Of a stretch of 64,000 bases of DNA, positions 54,992 to 63,600 are shown piece by piece; position 1 is the stretch's first letter, and each line of letters opens with the position of its first letter. The translations under genes and the position numbers were made by a program. A model generated the notes under the pieces. That model saw nothing but the letters and a program-made list of their open reading frames with translations. It had not been told where the DNA came from and made no database searches. The DNA comes from Myxococcus guangdongensis (GTDB taxonomy: Bacteria > Myxococcota > Myxococcia > Myxococcales > Myxococcaceae), in the NCBI RefSeq assembly GCF_024198255.1, contig NZ_JAJVKW010000004.1, forward strand, positions 558,001 through 622,000. The letters are read 5' to 3'.

Positions 54992-57826
54992 ATGACGACG
55001 GATTCCACCACCCCCCGCCTCAGTGACCTGCCGCCGCTGAAGCTGGCGTTGCTGGCGCGCAAGGTCGAGTCGAAGCTGGCGATGGCGTTGAGCGAGCCCA
55101 TCGCCATCATTGGAATGGGCCTGCGGTTCCCAGGGGGCGCGGACACGCCGGAGTCCTTCTGGGAGTTGTTGAAGGAAGGGAGGGAGGCCATCGCCCCGAT
55201 TCCTTCATCGCGCTGGGATGTCGACGCGTACTACGACCCGACACCGGGGACGCCGGGGAAGATGTACACGCGTCACGGGGCCTTCATCCGAGGGGTGGAG
55301 GACTTCGACCCCCAGTTCTTTGGCATCTCTCCCCGAGAAGCGTCGCGGATGGACCCTCACCAGCGCCTGCTCCTGGAAGTGACCTGGGAGGCATTGGAGC
55401 GCGCGGGCCTGTCGGCGGCGGACCTCAAGGGCAGCTCGACGGGGGTGTTCGTCGGGATGATGAACGAGGACTTCTCGCACCTGATGACGGATGCGACGCA
55501 GATCGACCTGCACACCGCTTCGGGTTCGGGGTTGAGCGTCGCCGCGGGGAGGCTGGCCTACAGCCTGGGGCTGCAGGGGCCGACGATGGCCGTCGACGCG
55601 GCGTGCTCGTCGTCACTGGTCACCGTGCACCTCGCGTGTCAGAGCCTGCGGACCCGCGAGTGCGATTTGGCCCTGGCCGGCGGCATCAGCCTCATCCTGT
55701 CTCCGCTCACGTCCGTCGTGAACTGCGCGATGCGCATGCTCTCCGCGAAGGGGCGGTGCAGCACGTTCGACGCCTCGGCGGATGGCTTCGTGCGAGGTGA
55801 GGGCTGTGGGATGCTCGTGCTCAAGCGACTGTCGGACGCGGTCGCGGACAGGGACCCCATCCTTGCGTTGTTGCGAGGCTCCGCGACGAATCACAGCGGC
55901 CAGTCGAGCGGCCTGACAGTGCCCAATGGCAACGCGCTGGCGAAGGTGATGCGAGCGGCCCTGAAGTCCGGAGGGGTAGAGCCCGAGCAGGTGGGCTACC
56001 TGGAGGCCCATGGCACGGGAACGGCCATTGGGGACCCTATCGAGATGGAGGCGCTGGGCCGCGTCTTCGGGCCCGCGCATTCACGTGAGCATCCGATGGT
56101 CGTCGGCTCCGTGAAGACGAACATCGGCCATACCGAAGGCGCGGCGGGTGTGGCGGGAATCATCAAGGTCGTGCTCGCGCTGCAACACGAGGAGATCCCC
56201 GCGCACCTGAACCTGGAGACGCCGAATCCCAACATCCGCTGGGATGCGCTGCCCGTCGTCGTGCCGCGGAAGCGAATGAGCTGGGCGCGAGGGCCGAAGC
56301 GGCGAATCGCCGGAGTGACGGCGTTCGGCTTCAACGGAACGAACGCGCACGTGCTCATCGAAGAAGCACCTCTCGTCGAGGCCGCACCGGTGGAGGTCGC
56401 AACGTCCCCTCAGCTCCTGCTGCTGTCGGCCCGCTCCGCGCCCGCGCTCCAGGCCTTGGCGCGGCGCTATGTGGAGCACTTCGCGACGGAACATCGGCAT
56501 GCTTTTGGTGATGTCTGCTTCACGGCCAACACGGGCCGGGTTGCGTTCGCACATCGGGTCGCCGTCGTGGCGTCGAGTGCCAGCGAGGCCCGCCAGCGGC
56601 TCACGAGCTTCGTGCAGGGGGAACAGCTGCCGGGCGTGTGGACCGGTTCCGGACGGCAGCGGCCCCGACTGGCGTTCCTGTTCGCGGGGTGGGATCGGGA
56701 ATGGCAGGGGTGGGGACGGCGACTCGTCGAGTCCGAGCCTGTCTTCCGGGAGGCAGTCCTCCACTGTGAGGGCGCGCTGGGCCGTCCTCTCGTCGCAGGA
56801 CTCTTCCCCGAGCGAGGGGCGGCTCCACGGCCGCTGGGACCAGGGCTCGCGCTTCCGGGGATGTTCGCGGTGCAGTGTGGACTGGTGCAGCTGTGGAGGG
56901 CGTGGGGCATCGCGCCCACGGCGGTGTTGGGTGTCGGCGTGGGGGAGTACGCGGCGGCCTGTGCCGCGGGTGTGCTCACCTGGGCGGACGGCATGTCGCT
57001 CGTGGCGACGTTGGGCGAGCAACTCGAGCGCGCGGCTCCCGGTGCTGAGCTGACGGTCGAGCGACCCGAGCGTCTCGCGGATGTCCTCCCGAGGTTCCCG
57101 GACGTATGCCTGTTGGGGCTCGATGGAGAGGGGCGCGGCATTCTCTCCGGCACGAACGCGACCATCGAAGCGGTGCGGGCGGAGCTGCTTCAGCAAGGGA
57201 TTCGTGCCGACCCGCGCGACACACCGCATGCAGTCACCCTGACGACCTGGAGCGCGGCGCGTGATGCCGTGGCTGCTGCGGCACGCTCGAAGATCCACGA
57301 TCGACCTCGGGTCCCCTGGCTCTCGGCGCTCACGGGAAGGGTGATGGAGTCGCCCAACGCGGAGGCCTGGCGAGAGCGCTCGGGAGCTCCGGGGCAATGG
57401 CTCAGCGCGATGGATGCGTTGAGCGGGCACGGAGTGAGCGGATATCTGGACGTGGGCCCCGGCGCGGGCTGGATGGCCCTGGGGCAGCGAAGCCGTCCCG
57501 CGTCAGCGCAATCCTGGTTCCCCAGCTTGCGCGCACCGGACGACGACAGGACAGCGCTCCTCAAGAGCCTCGCGGGCCTGGTGGCCGCGGGGGCTGAAGT
57601 CGCGTGGTCGGAGCTCTATCGAGACAGCGCCCACGACAAGGTGGTGCTCCCGACGAGCTGTTTCCAGCGCAGTCGGTACTGGTTCGATCGCCCCGCGACG
57701 CCCGATGTGCCCTCAGCCGTGCCAGGAGGGGACCTCGAAGCGTTGGCGGGACAGCTCGACCTGCTCGAACAGCTCACGGACGAGCAGGTCCAGGCGTTGC
57801 TGGAAGGCCAGAAGCAAAGAGGCTGA
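54992..57826 (+). CDS. Type I PKS fragment: KS - AT (catalytic Ser and His lost), no ACP
   Basis: The 944-residue protein has an intact KS (C205 in DAACSSS, EAHGTGT, KTNIGH) and a full-length but degenerate AT. The nucleophile motif GHSxG reads GVGVG at 647-651, with Val648 for His and Gly649 for Ser. The entry motif (GQGSQ) is replaced by AGWDREW, and no HAFH/YASH motif follows. The AT should be inactive and merely structural. There is no ACP; the C-terminus LEQLTDEQVQALLEG resembles a docking helix that could pair with the MT-KR-ACP protein encoded 7.5 kb upstream. It is the last plus-strand gene of the operon and converges with the carrier-protein gene, leaving 4 bp between stops. Confidence 0.92.
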   Translation: MTTDSTTPRLSDLPPLKLALLARKVESKLAMALSEPIAIIGMGLRFPGGADTPESFWELLKEGREAIAPIPSSRWDVDAYYDPTPGTPGKMYTRHGAFIRGVEDFDPQFFGISPREASRMDPHQRLLLEVTWEALERAGLSAADLKGSSTGVFVGMMNEDFSHLMTDATQIDLHTASGSGLSVAAGRLAYSLGLQGPTMAVDAACSSSLVTVHLACQSLRTRECDLALAGGISLILSPLTSVVNCAMRMLSAKGRCSTFDASADGFVRGEGCGMLVLKRLSDAVADRDPILALLRGSATNHSGQSSGLTVPNGNALAKVMRAALKSGGVEPEQVGYLEAHGTGTAIGDPIEMEALGRVFGPAHSREHPMVVGSVKTNIGHTEGAAGVAGIIKVVLALQHEEIPAHLNLETPNPNIRWDALPVVVPRKRMSWARGPKRRIAGVTAFGFNGTNAHVLIEEAPLVEAAPVEVATSPQLLLLSARSAPALQALARRYVEHFATEHRHAFGDVCFTANTGRVAFAHRVAVVASSASEARQRLTSFVQGEQLPGVWTGSGRQRPRLAFLFAGWDREWQGWGRRLVESEPVFREAVLHCEGALGRPLVAGLFPERGAAPRPLGPGLALPGMFAVQCGLVQLWRAWGIAPTAVLGVGVGEYAAACAAGVLTWADGMSLVATLGEQLERAAPGAELTVERPERLADVLPRFPDVCLLGLDGEGRGILSGTNATIEAVRAELLQQGIRADPRDTPHAVTLTTWSAARDAVAAAARSKIHDRPRVPWLSALTGRVMESPNAEAWRERSGAPGQWLSAMDALSGHGVSGYLDVGPGAGWMALGQRSRPASAQSWFPSLRAPDDDRTALLKSLAGLVAAGAEVAWSELYRDSAHDKVVLPTSCFQRSRYWFDRPATPDVPSAVPGGDLEALAGQLDLLEQLTDEQVQALLEGQKQRG

Positions 57827-57830
57827 GCCG

Positions 57831-58109
57831 CTACCGCTGGGGGGGCTGCGCGCAGGCTTGGACCATGGCTGTGATTGCGGACAGCGTGGCGAGGTTCTCC
57901 ACGCGCATCGCGTCCGCGGGGATGGTGATGCCGTATTGCTTCTCGATGAAGCTCATCATCCGCGCTGTCTCCAGCGAGTTCAGGATGCCGAGTTCGAGCA
58001 AGGGAGTGGAGGGCAGGAGCTCCTCCGCCTCACCTTCGAGAATCTCTTCGGCGATGTACCGGGTCAAACTGGCGAGAAGCTGAGTCTGATTCACGGTGTC
58101 GACCCCCAT
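57831..58109 (-). CDS. Free-standing carrier protein (probable prolyl/pyrrolyl PCP)
   Basis: The 92-residue protein has the four-helix carrier shape with phosphopantetheine site S45 in LGILNSLETARM; the usual Asp before Ser is Asn44. The pattern after the Ser and the IEKQYGITIPADAM segment resemble the small carrier proteins that partner proline adenylation enzymes and prolyl dehydrogenases. It is the only free carrier in the cluster, so it is the natural partner of the genes at 8202-10843, although it lies 47 kb away. The ATG at 58109 lacks a clear ribosome site; the in-frame GTG five codons later, preceded by GGGGG, is an alternative start. A DH- or KS-dedicated ACP cannot be excluded. Confidence 0.85.
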   Translation of the reverse strand: MGVDTVNQTQLLASLTRYIAEEILEGEAEELLPSTPLLELGILNSLETARMMSFIEKQYGITIPADAMRVENLATLSAITAMVQACAQPPQR

Positions 58110-58305
58110 GAGGAGATTGGGCCGACGGGTCGGCCTCGAAGGTCATCCTATCGATGAACAAGGTTTTCAGGAATGCCCATGCTTTCGCTTCTTTGATCGC
58201 CACCTCGGATGGTCTCTCTTGATTCTCCCCACCATGCTCGCTTGAACGCGACTGTCAGGTGGGGTGTTGTCAGAGAATGTCTTGAGAGGGGTTGGGGCTC
58301 GCTGA

Positions 58306-58383
58306 AATGGCCCAATGCTCTCCGTTAATGGCCGTCTAGCAGGTGGCTTGCCAGTTGCAGCCGAGTCCTTCCGTTGGGCCATT
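58306..58383. repeat. Spaced inverted repeat AATGGCCCAA ... TTGGGCCATT
   Basis: Two perfect 10-bp arms lie at 58306-58315 and 58374-58383, separated by 58 bp. Related TGGCC elements occur between and after them (near 58328 and 58400). Widely spaced identical half-sites facing each other suit a looping or cooperative transcription-factor site better than a hairpin. They lie about 200 bp upstream of the carrier-protein start. Confidence 0.35.
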
Positions 58384-58591
58384 CTAGTGTTCCCCTGATG
58401 GCCCGGTTGGGGCTGACGAAGTGGCTAACGATAAAAGACGAGGTCTTGGTGCCCTGTGGCCCTCGATTCAGGGGGCTCTTGGTCTCCCGAGTCCCGAAAC
58501 CAGGATGCCGAGTCCGGCGGCCGGGACGCTCATTCTTGCCTGGGTGGATTCGCTCCCATGGGGTTCACTTCGTGTATGGATTCGGCATGCA

Positions 58592-58633
58592 CTGGGTTGG
58601 TTGTGGCGCAAATCATGTGAGCAACCAACCCAG
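58592..58633. repeat. 12-bp perfect inverted repeat with 18-nt loop
   Basis: CTGGGTTGGTTG at 58592-58603 pairs exactly with CAACCAACCCAG at 58622-58633. The stem is 12 bp and the loop 18 nt. It lies 94 bp before the PPIase start and has no following T-run. It could be a terminator-like hairpin for transcripts entering from either side, an operator, or a leader structure. Confidence 0.4.
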
Positions 58634-58726
58634 CGCGACCTTGAATTGACCCTGGCACCTGTCACAAGGTGCGCGTCCATTTGTCAGGTATCGAACTGCG
58701 ATGGGTCGACGGGGAGCTTTCCTGAA

Positions 58727-59617
58727 ATGACGAGATGGTGGAGGGGTGCGGCGCTTGTCGCATGGGCTCTTTGTTGTTCGTGCACGAAGCCTGCGGCAGA
58801 GCAGGGGGCGGGGACTGGCGGTCTGGTATCGGCCTCCCCCGCGGTGGGCCGCTTCGATGGTGGCGTGGTGACGCAGGCGGAACTGGCCGAGGAGTCGGCC
58901 CGACTGCCCTCCCCCTTGCGTGAGCAGTTCGAGCGCCCCGCCGGGCAGCGCGAGTTCGTGCGCTCGATGATCGACAAGCGCCTGTTGGCCCAGGAGGCCC
59001 GGGTCCGCGGCCTCCATCAGAAGCCGGAGATCCACAAGCAGGTGCAGGCCCTGGAGGAGCGCCTGGTCATCCAGGAGTTGCTCGCGGCCGAGGAGAAAGC
59101 CGCGGGCACGCCGGGTGAACAGGCCCTGCGCGAGTACTACCAGCAGCACCGCGACGAACTCGCCCAACCCGAGCGCCTGCGGCTCGCGCGGGTGCAGGTG
59201 GTGGTGCCGCCCGGTGCGACGGCGACGCAGCGCGCCCAGGCGAAGCAGAAGGCCGAGCGACTGGCACAGCGCCTGAAGTCGGGTGAGGCGCTGGAGAAGG
59301 TGGCGGCGGATGGGGATGGACGGGGCGGGGAGCTGGGCTGGGTGGCCCGGGGAGACCTGTCGGACCGCGAGCTGGAAAGCGCGGCGTTCAGCTTGAAGAA
59401 GGTGGGAGACACCAGCGCGGTGGTGGCGGAGGCGAAGGGGTACTCGGTGGTGCGACTGCTGGAGCGCCGGGAGGCGAGGGTGCCCGCGTTCGAGGAGGTG
59501 AGGGCGGAGGTGGAGGGGCGCGCGCTGCCGCAGTGGAAGCGAAAGGTTCTGGAAGGATTGCTGGCCCGGCTGCGTGAGGCGGGCTCGGTGAGCATCGACA
59601 TGCCAGTGGCGCCCTGA
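58727..59617 (+). CDS. Parvulin/SurA-type peptidyl-prolyl isomerase, probable lipoprotein
   Basis: The 296-residue protein has a short charged N-terminus, a hydrophobic core and a Cys-rich end (ALCCSC) that looks like a non-standard lipobox, so it is probably exported and anchored. Residues about 45-140 are the helical SurA/PpiC-like chaperone part (MIDKRLLAQEARVRGL) and residues about 150-250 are parvulin-like (LRLARVQVVVPP, then GGELGWVARGDL). Such proteins help fold or deliver outer-membrane and secreted proteins. The ATG at 58727 gives the signal sequence and follows GGGGAG; longer in-frame starts lack one. It lies 20 bp upstream of a second PPIase gene, forming an operon. Confidence 0.87.
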   Translation: MTRWWRGAALVAWALCCSCTKPAAEQGAGTGGLVSASPAVGRFDGGVVTQAELAEESARLPSPLREQFERPAGQREFVRSMIDKRLLAQEARVRGLHQKPEIHKQVQALEERLVIQELLAAEEKAAGTPGEQALREYYQQHRDELAQPERLRLARVQVVVPPGATATQRAQAKQKAERLAQRLKSGEALEKVAADGDGRGGELGWVARGDLSDRELESAAFSLKKVGDTSAVVAEAKGYSVVRLLERREARVPAFEEVRAEVEGRALPQWKRKVLEGLLARLREAGSVSIDMPVAP

Positions 59618-59637
59618 GGGCGTGGTCGGGAGCGTCT

Positions 59638-60537
59638 GTGTATTTCTGTGATTCGAATGGCGGTCTCGCGCGCTTCATTCCAGGGCTGATTGCGGCGGCC
59701 CTGACGCTCGCTGCCTGTCGTGATGAGAAGGTCATGGCCGAGGTTGGCAAGAGGGACGTGCTGGACGCGGATGTCACGGCCTACATCGCTTCGCGCAGCT
59801 CGAGGGACCGTCCGACGCCTGCGGAGGCACTCGATGCACTGGTGGGGCGCAGCCTCCTCGCGGAGGAGGCTCGGCGAGCCGGGCTCGACAAGGATCCGGA
59901 CCTCCAAGCGCGGCAGCGCGCGTCCGAGCGCGAGTTGCTTGCGCAGGCACTCTTGGAGAAGCGTCTGGCGGAGGCGAGCACGGAGTCGAAGCTTCGCGAG
60001 CGCTACGCGGCGACGCGAGAGCGGCTCGGCCGCCGCGAGGTCCATGTCCGCCAGCTGCTGATCCGCGTTCCACCGTCGGCGGATGAGCAGGCCCGAGCTC
60101 AGGCGCAGTCTCGGATGAATGGCCTGTTCGCTCGACTCGCGGGAGGAGCGCCTTTCGAGAAGGTCGCGCGCGAAAGCTCCGAGGACCCGAGCACCGCCGC
60201 ACGGGGCGGAGATCTGGGGCCCGTGCTGGAGGGACAGGTCGACGACGTGTTCTTCGAGGAGGCTGCGCGGCTCGCCAAGGGGGAGCGCTCCCGTCCGTTC
60301 GCGACGCCGTACGGTTTGTATCTCCTGGAGGCGGTGGAGCCTGTGAAGCAAGTGGTTCCGAGCTTCGATGAGGCGCGCGGGAAGTTGGAGGCAGAGGCTC
60401 GCCGCGAGGCGCAGGAACGGTTGCTGGAGGAACTCCGGGCGCGAATCCCCGTGAAGCTCTACCCGGAGCGGCTCAGCCAGGATGGAGCCCCCTCCAGTGG
60501 CGGCGGGGGGACGAGGGACGCGGGGCGTGGGCGATGA
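59638..60537 (+). CDS. Parvulin-type peptidyl-prolyl isomerase lipoprotein
   Basis: The 299-residue protein starts with GTG after GGGAG and carries a signal peptide ending in the lipobox LAAC (Cys27). A SurA-N-like helical part includes LDALVGRSLLAEEARRAGL. The parvulin domain has VHVRQLLIRVP, FEKVARESSEDPSTAARGGDLG and a hydrophobic FATPYGLYLLEAVE, a good match to PpiC rotamases. The tail is Gly/Asp-rich. The upstream neighbour is a paralogue with a less typical rotamase core, so this one is more likely to be the active isomerase. The giant Ig-like lipoprotein encoded next is a possible client. Confidence 0.9.
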   Translation: MYFCDSNGGLARFIPGLIAAALTLAACRDEKVMAEVGKRDVLDADVTAYIASRSSRDRPTPAEALDALVGRSLLAEEARRAGLDKDPDLQARQRASERELLAQALLEKRLAEASTESKLRERYAATRERLGRREVHVRQLLIRVPPSADEQARAQAQSRMNGLFARLAGGAPFEKVARESSEDPSTAARGGDLGPVLEGQVDDVFFEEAARLAKGERSRPFATPYGLYLLEAVEPVKQVVPSFDEARGKLEAEARREAQERLLEELRARIPVKLYPERLSQDGAPSSGGGGTRDAGRGR

Positions 60538-60634
60538 GGCGTCAGCGGCATGGCTTCAGGAAGTCTCTCATCCGGGATGGCGGACTCCCTGGGGGGATGG
60601 GCGTGTGCGAGTCGGGCAGGCGAGGAGAAAAGGG

Positions 60635-63600
60635 ATGAACCAGGGTGGCGTGGGAGTCTGGTCGAAGCGGGTGTTCGCGCTCCTGGTGGTCGCGGCCCTC
60701 GCGAGCTGTCGCACGAAGTCGGAGGGTCAGGAGCCACTCCCCAGTGAGCTCGGCCCGGCGCCAGGCGTGTCGCGTGCGACGCTCCCCGTGGAGTCGCTCG
60801 CTCCGGCGTGTGCGGGTGTTCTGCCCGAGACGGTGAATCCGAGCTGGCGACTGGGCGGGCTGTCGGTCCCCGGTGGAGAGGCTCGAACCGAGACCTTCGC
60901 TGCCTCGGACAACCTGGATGCCCTGGTGGTCCTTCAGAATGGAGATGGAAGAGGCACAGGGCGGGCACAGTCCGCGACCGTCTCTCTCAATGGTGTCGCG
61001 GTAGGGACGCTCTCCGCGGGCCAGGACTTGAAGGTCTTTCGTGTCACGCTCTCCGCGACCAACCAGCTCACGGTCGAGGCCCAGGGGGATGGTCGGGTCC
61101 GGGTCTCCGTCGCGACGCTGGGCACGCTTCCTTGCATGATGGCGGACACGGGATACCTGCAGCCGGGGCACGCGCCGTCTCCCGCCGTGGTCGACTTCGA
61201 GCCCAAGGGCGCGGGGACGCTCGGCGTGCTGGTGGTGGACATGTTGGGCGAGACCGTTGACGCCCAGGTTCGCTTGAATGGGGTGGAGGTCCTGGCGGGA
61301 GTGCCTCCCTCGCAACGCCGTGTCCATGCGACCGCCATCTCCTTGAACTCCACGAATCGGCTGGAGGTCCTGGTTCAGGGTGACTCCGATTCCAACGTGC
61401 GCGTCGCCATCTTCGATGCCGACACGCTCCCAACAGCACTGTCGTTCACCGAGCCCGAGGATGGCGCCTACGTCACCAGCTCGCCAGTCGTTGCCTCGGG
61501 TAGATATGGCAGCGATGGGAAGTCCTTGGTCGTCAATGGCACGCCAGCCTGGCTCGTGGGCTCGGATGGCTTCAGGTCGGACGTGCCGCTTGTGGAGGGC
61601 GTGAACTCCATCACGGCGGTCATGGCGGATTCCTGCGGGAACGTCTCCCGGGTGTGTCGAGCCGTGGTGCTCGATCAAAATGCTCCGGTCATCACCGTGC
61701 GAGGGGTGTCCGATGGCGACGTGACGCGCGGCCCCGTGACGGTGGAGTGGGAGGCGGTAAGCCCCTACGTGGTCAACACCTCGGCCACGCTCAATGGTGT
61801 CGCCATCGCGAACAACACGGAGGTGTCAGCGGATGGTGAGTACGAACTGCTCGTCACCGCTCAGGATCCCGAGGGCCGGGTGGCGATGAAGCGGGTTCGC
61901 TTCACGTTGTTGGTGCGGGTGCCGGTCATCACCGTGGCGGGTATCTCCGAAGGAGAGTTCGCCTCGCGGGTGGTGACTCCATCCATTCAGGTGGACAGCA
62001 ACTATCTCGAGGCGCTGATCATCACGTTGAACAGCGTGGGGCATCCCAACAACACCCCCATCCACGAGGATGGCACGTACTCGCTCTACGTCGTCGCGAA
62101 GGACCGCGCCGCCAATTACGGCATCGCCACGGTGAACTTCACCATCGACCGGACCTTCCCGCTCGTGGCGTTGTCGGGCGTGGCGGAGGGCGCCGTTCTC
62201 AATGGGCCTGTCGTGGTGAGCTATACCGCCAAGGACCTCAACATGGCGGCGGAAGGGGTCGAAGCCCTCCTGGATGGCCAGGAGTATCGCGGCGGCGACA
62301 CCATCTCCGCCGAGGGGCGGCATACGGTGAAGGTCACCGCCCGTGACAAGGCGGACAACCGAACGGTCTCCACCGTTTCATTCACCCTGGACTTCACGCC
62401 TCCACTCCTCGTGGTTGACGGAGTTCCAGAAGAAGGGCTCGTGGCGCGGGTCGTCACGCCCGTCTTCAGTGCCACGGATGCGAATCCTGGAAGCGTGAGC
62501 GCGACGCTGGGTGGCACGCCATTCGTTTCGGGGACGGCGGTGGGGGATGATGGGGCGTACCTGCTCGAGATTCGAGCCGAGGATCAAGCCGGAAACGTCA
62601 CGAGTACGGTCAGGAGTTTCGTCATCGACCGCACGCCCCCCGTCGTGACGGTGGAGGGGGTCGACGAGGGCGAGCTTCGCAGGACGCCAGCGACGATCTC
62701 CTGGACTGTGGCGGATGCTCATCCTGGCACTGTCAGCGCAACCCTCGATGGCGCGCCGTTGACGAGCGGGAGCACGGTCTCCGCCTCGGGAGCGCACGTG
62801 CTGGTCATCACTGCGACCGACCTCGTGGGGAATGTTCGCGAGGAGCGGAGGAATTTCGTCCTGGATGCCGTGCCTCCGGTCGTCACCATTCGCAAGCCGG
62901 TGAATGGCCTGGTGACGCGGGAGGCCCAGGTGGAGGTCGAAGTCGAGGTGGTGGACGAGAGCCTCGTCGAGAGCGTTCTGGTGGGCGGGGAGGAGTTGGT
63001 CCGGGGGCCCGATGGTCTCTGGCGGCGGACGCATTCGTTGCTCGAGGGGACCAACCTCCTCGTGGTCACGGTCATGGATGCCGCGGGGAACACCTCGACC
63101 CAGAGCGTGTCGGTCATCAGAAACTCCGAAGAACCAGGAGATGGTGGGGTGGGAGATGGCGGGACTCCAGACGGAGGTGCTGGGCAGGATGCGGGGACAC
63201 CGCCTCGGGATGCAGGGGTTCCGTCTCGAGATGCAGGCGCCATGGATGGCAGTGACGCTGGCTCGGTGGGGAACTCGGATGCCGGCGCTGGCGTGGAACC
63301 CGCTCCGGTCCTGGTGGTCGAGGCGCCGCAGGAGGGTGGGGTCTACGGGGGAGCCCACGTGGTCGTCCGTGGCCGGATCGAGGGGGGCACACTCCCGCTG
63401 ACGGTCACTGTGCAAGGTGTGGGCATGGCGGTGAACGGTCGTGAGTTCACGGGCGCCTTGTCGCTCGCGGACGGTGACTACTCGCTCCAGTTCCGGGTGA
63501 CGGATGCACGCGGCCGTTCGCAATCGCAGACACGGACCGTGGCTATCGACCGGCTTCCGCCTCAACTCTCGCTGACCCCTCCTTCTTCGGGGTGGGATCG

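Larger units (their letters stand above)
8202..58109. other. Hybrid NRPS/PKS biosynthetic gene cluster, DKxanthene-like by architecture
   Basis: This span covers the proline-to-pyrrole starter genes (8202-10843 and 57831-58109, minus strand) and one plus-strand operon from 11052 to 57826. Supporting observations are a proline adenylation code, a prolyl dehydrogenase, a heterocyclizing NRPS module, four intact KS-AT-DH-KR-ACP modules without enoylreductase, and a terminal Asn-type NRPS with thioesterase. Pyrrole, azole, polyene and Asn together is the DKxanthene pigment plan known from Myxococcus and Stigmatella. The product assignment is inference. The CmlA-like gene and aminotransferase at 1925-4930 may also belong. 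Confidence 0.6.
58110..58726. other. 617-bp intergenic region, divergent promoters and inverted repeats
   Basis: This is the only gene-free stretch longer than 300 bp. It separates the minus-strand carrier gene from the plus-strand PPIase gene, so promoters for both should be here. Base composition is clearly less GC-rich than the genes. I see two long perfect inverted repeats (58306-58383 and 58592-58633), several TGGCC-containing half-sites, and GGGGAG before the ATG at 58727. I found no convincing ORF, tRNA or transposase remnant. Confidence 0.6.
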
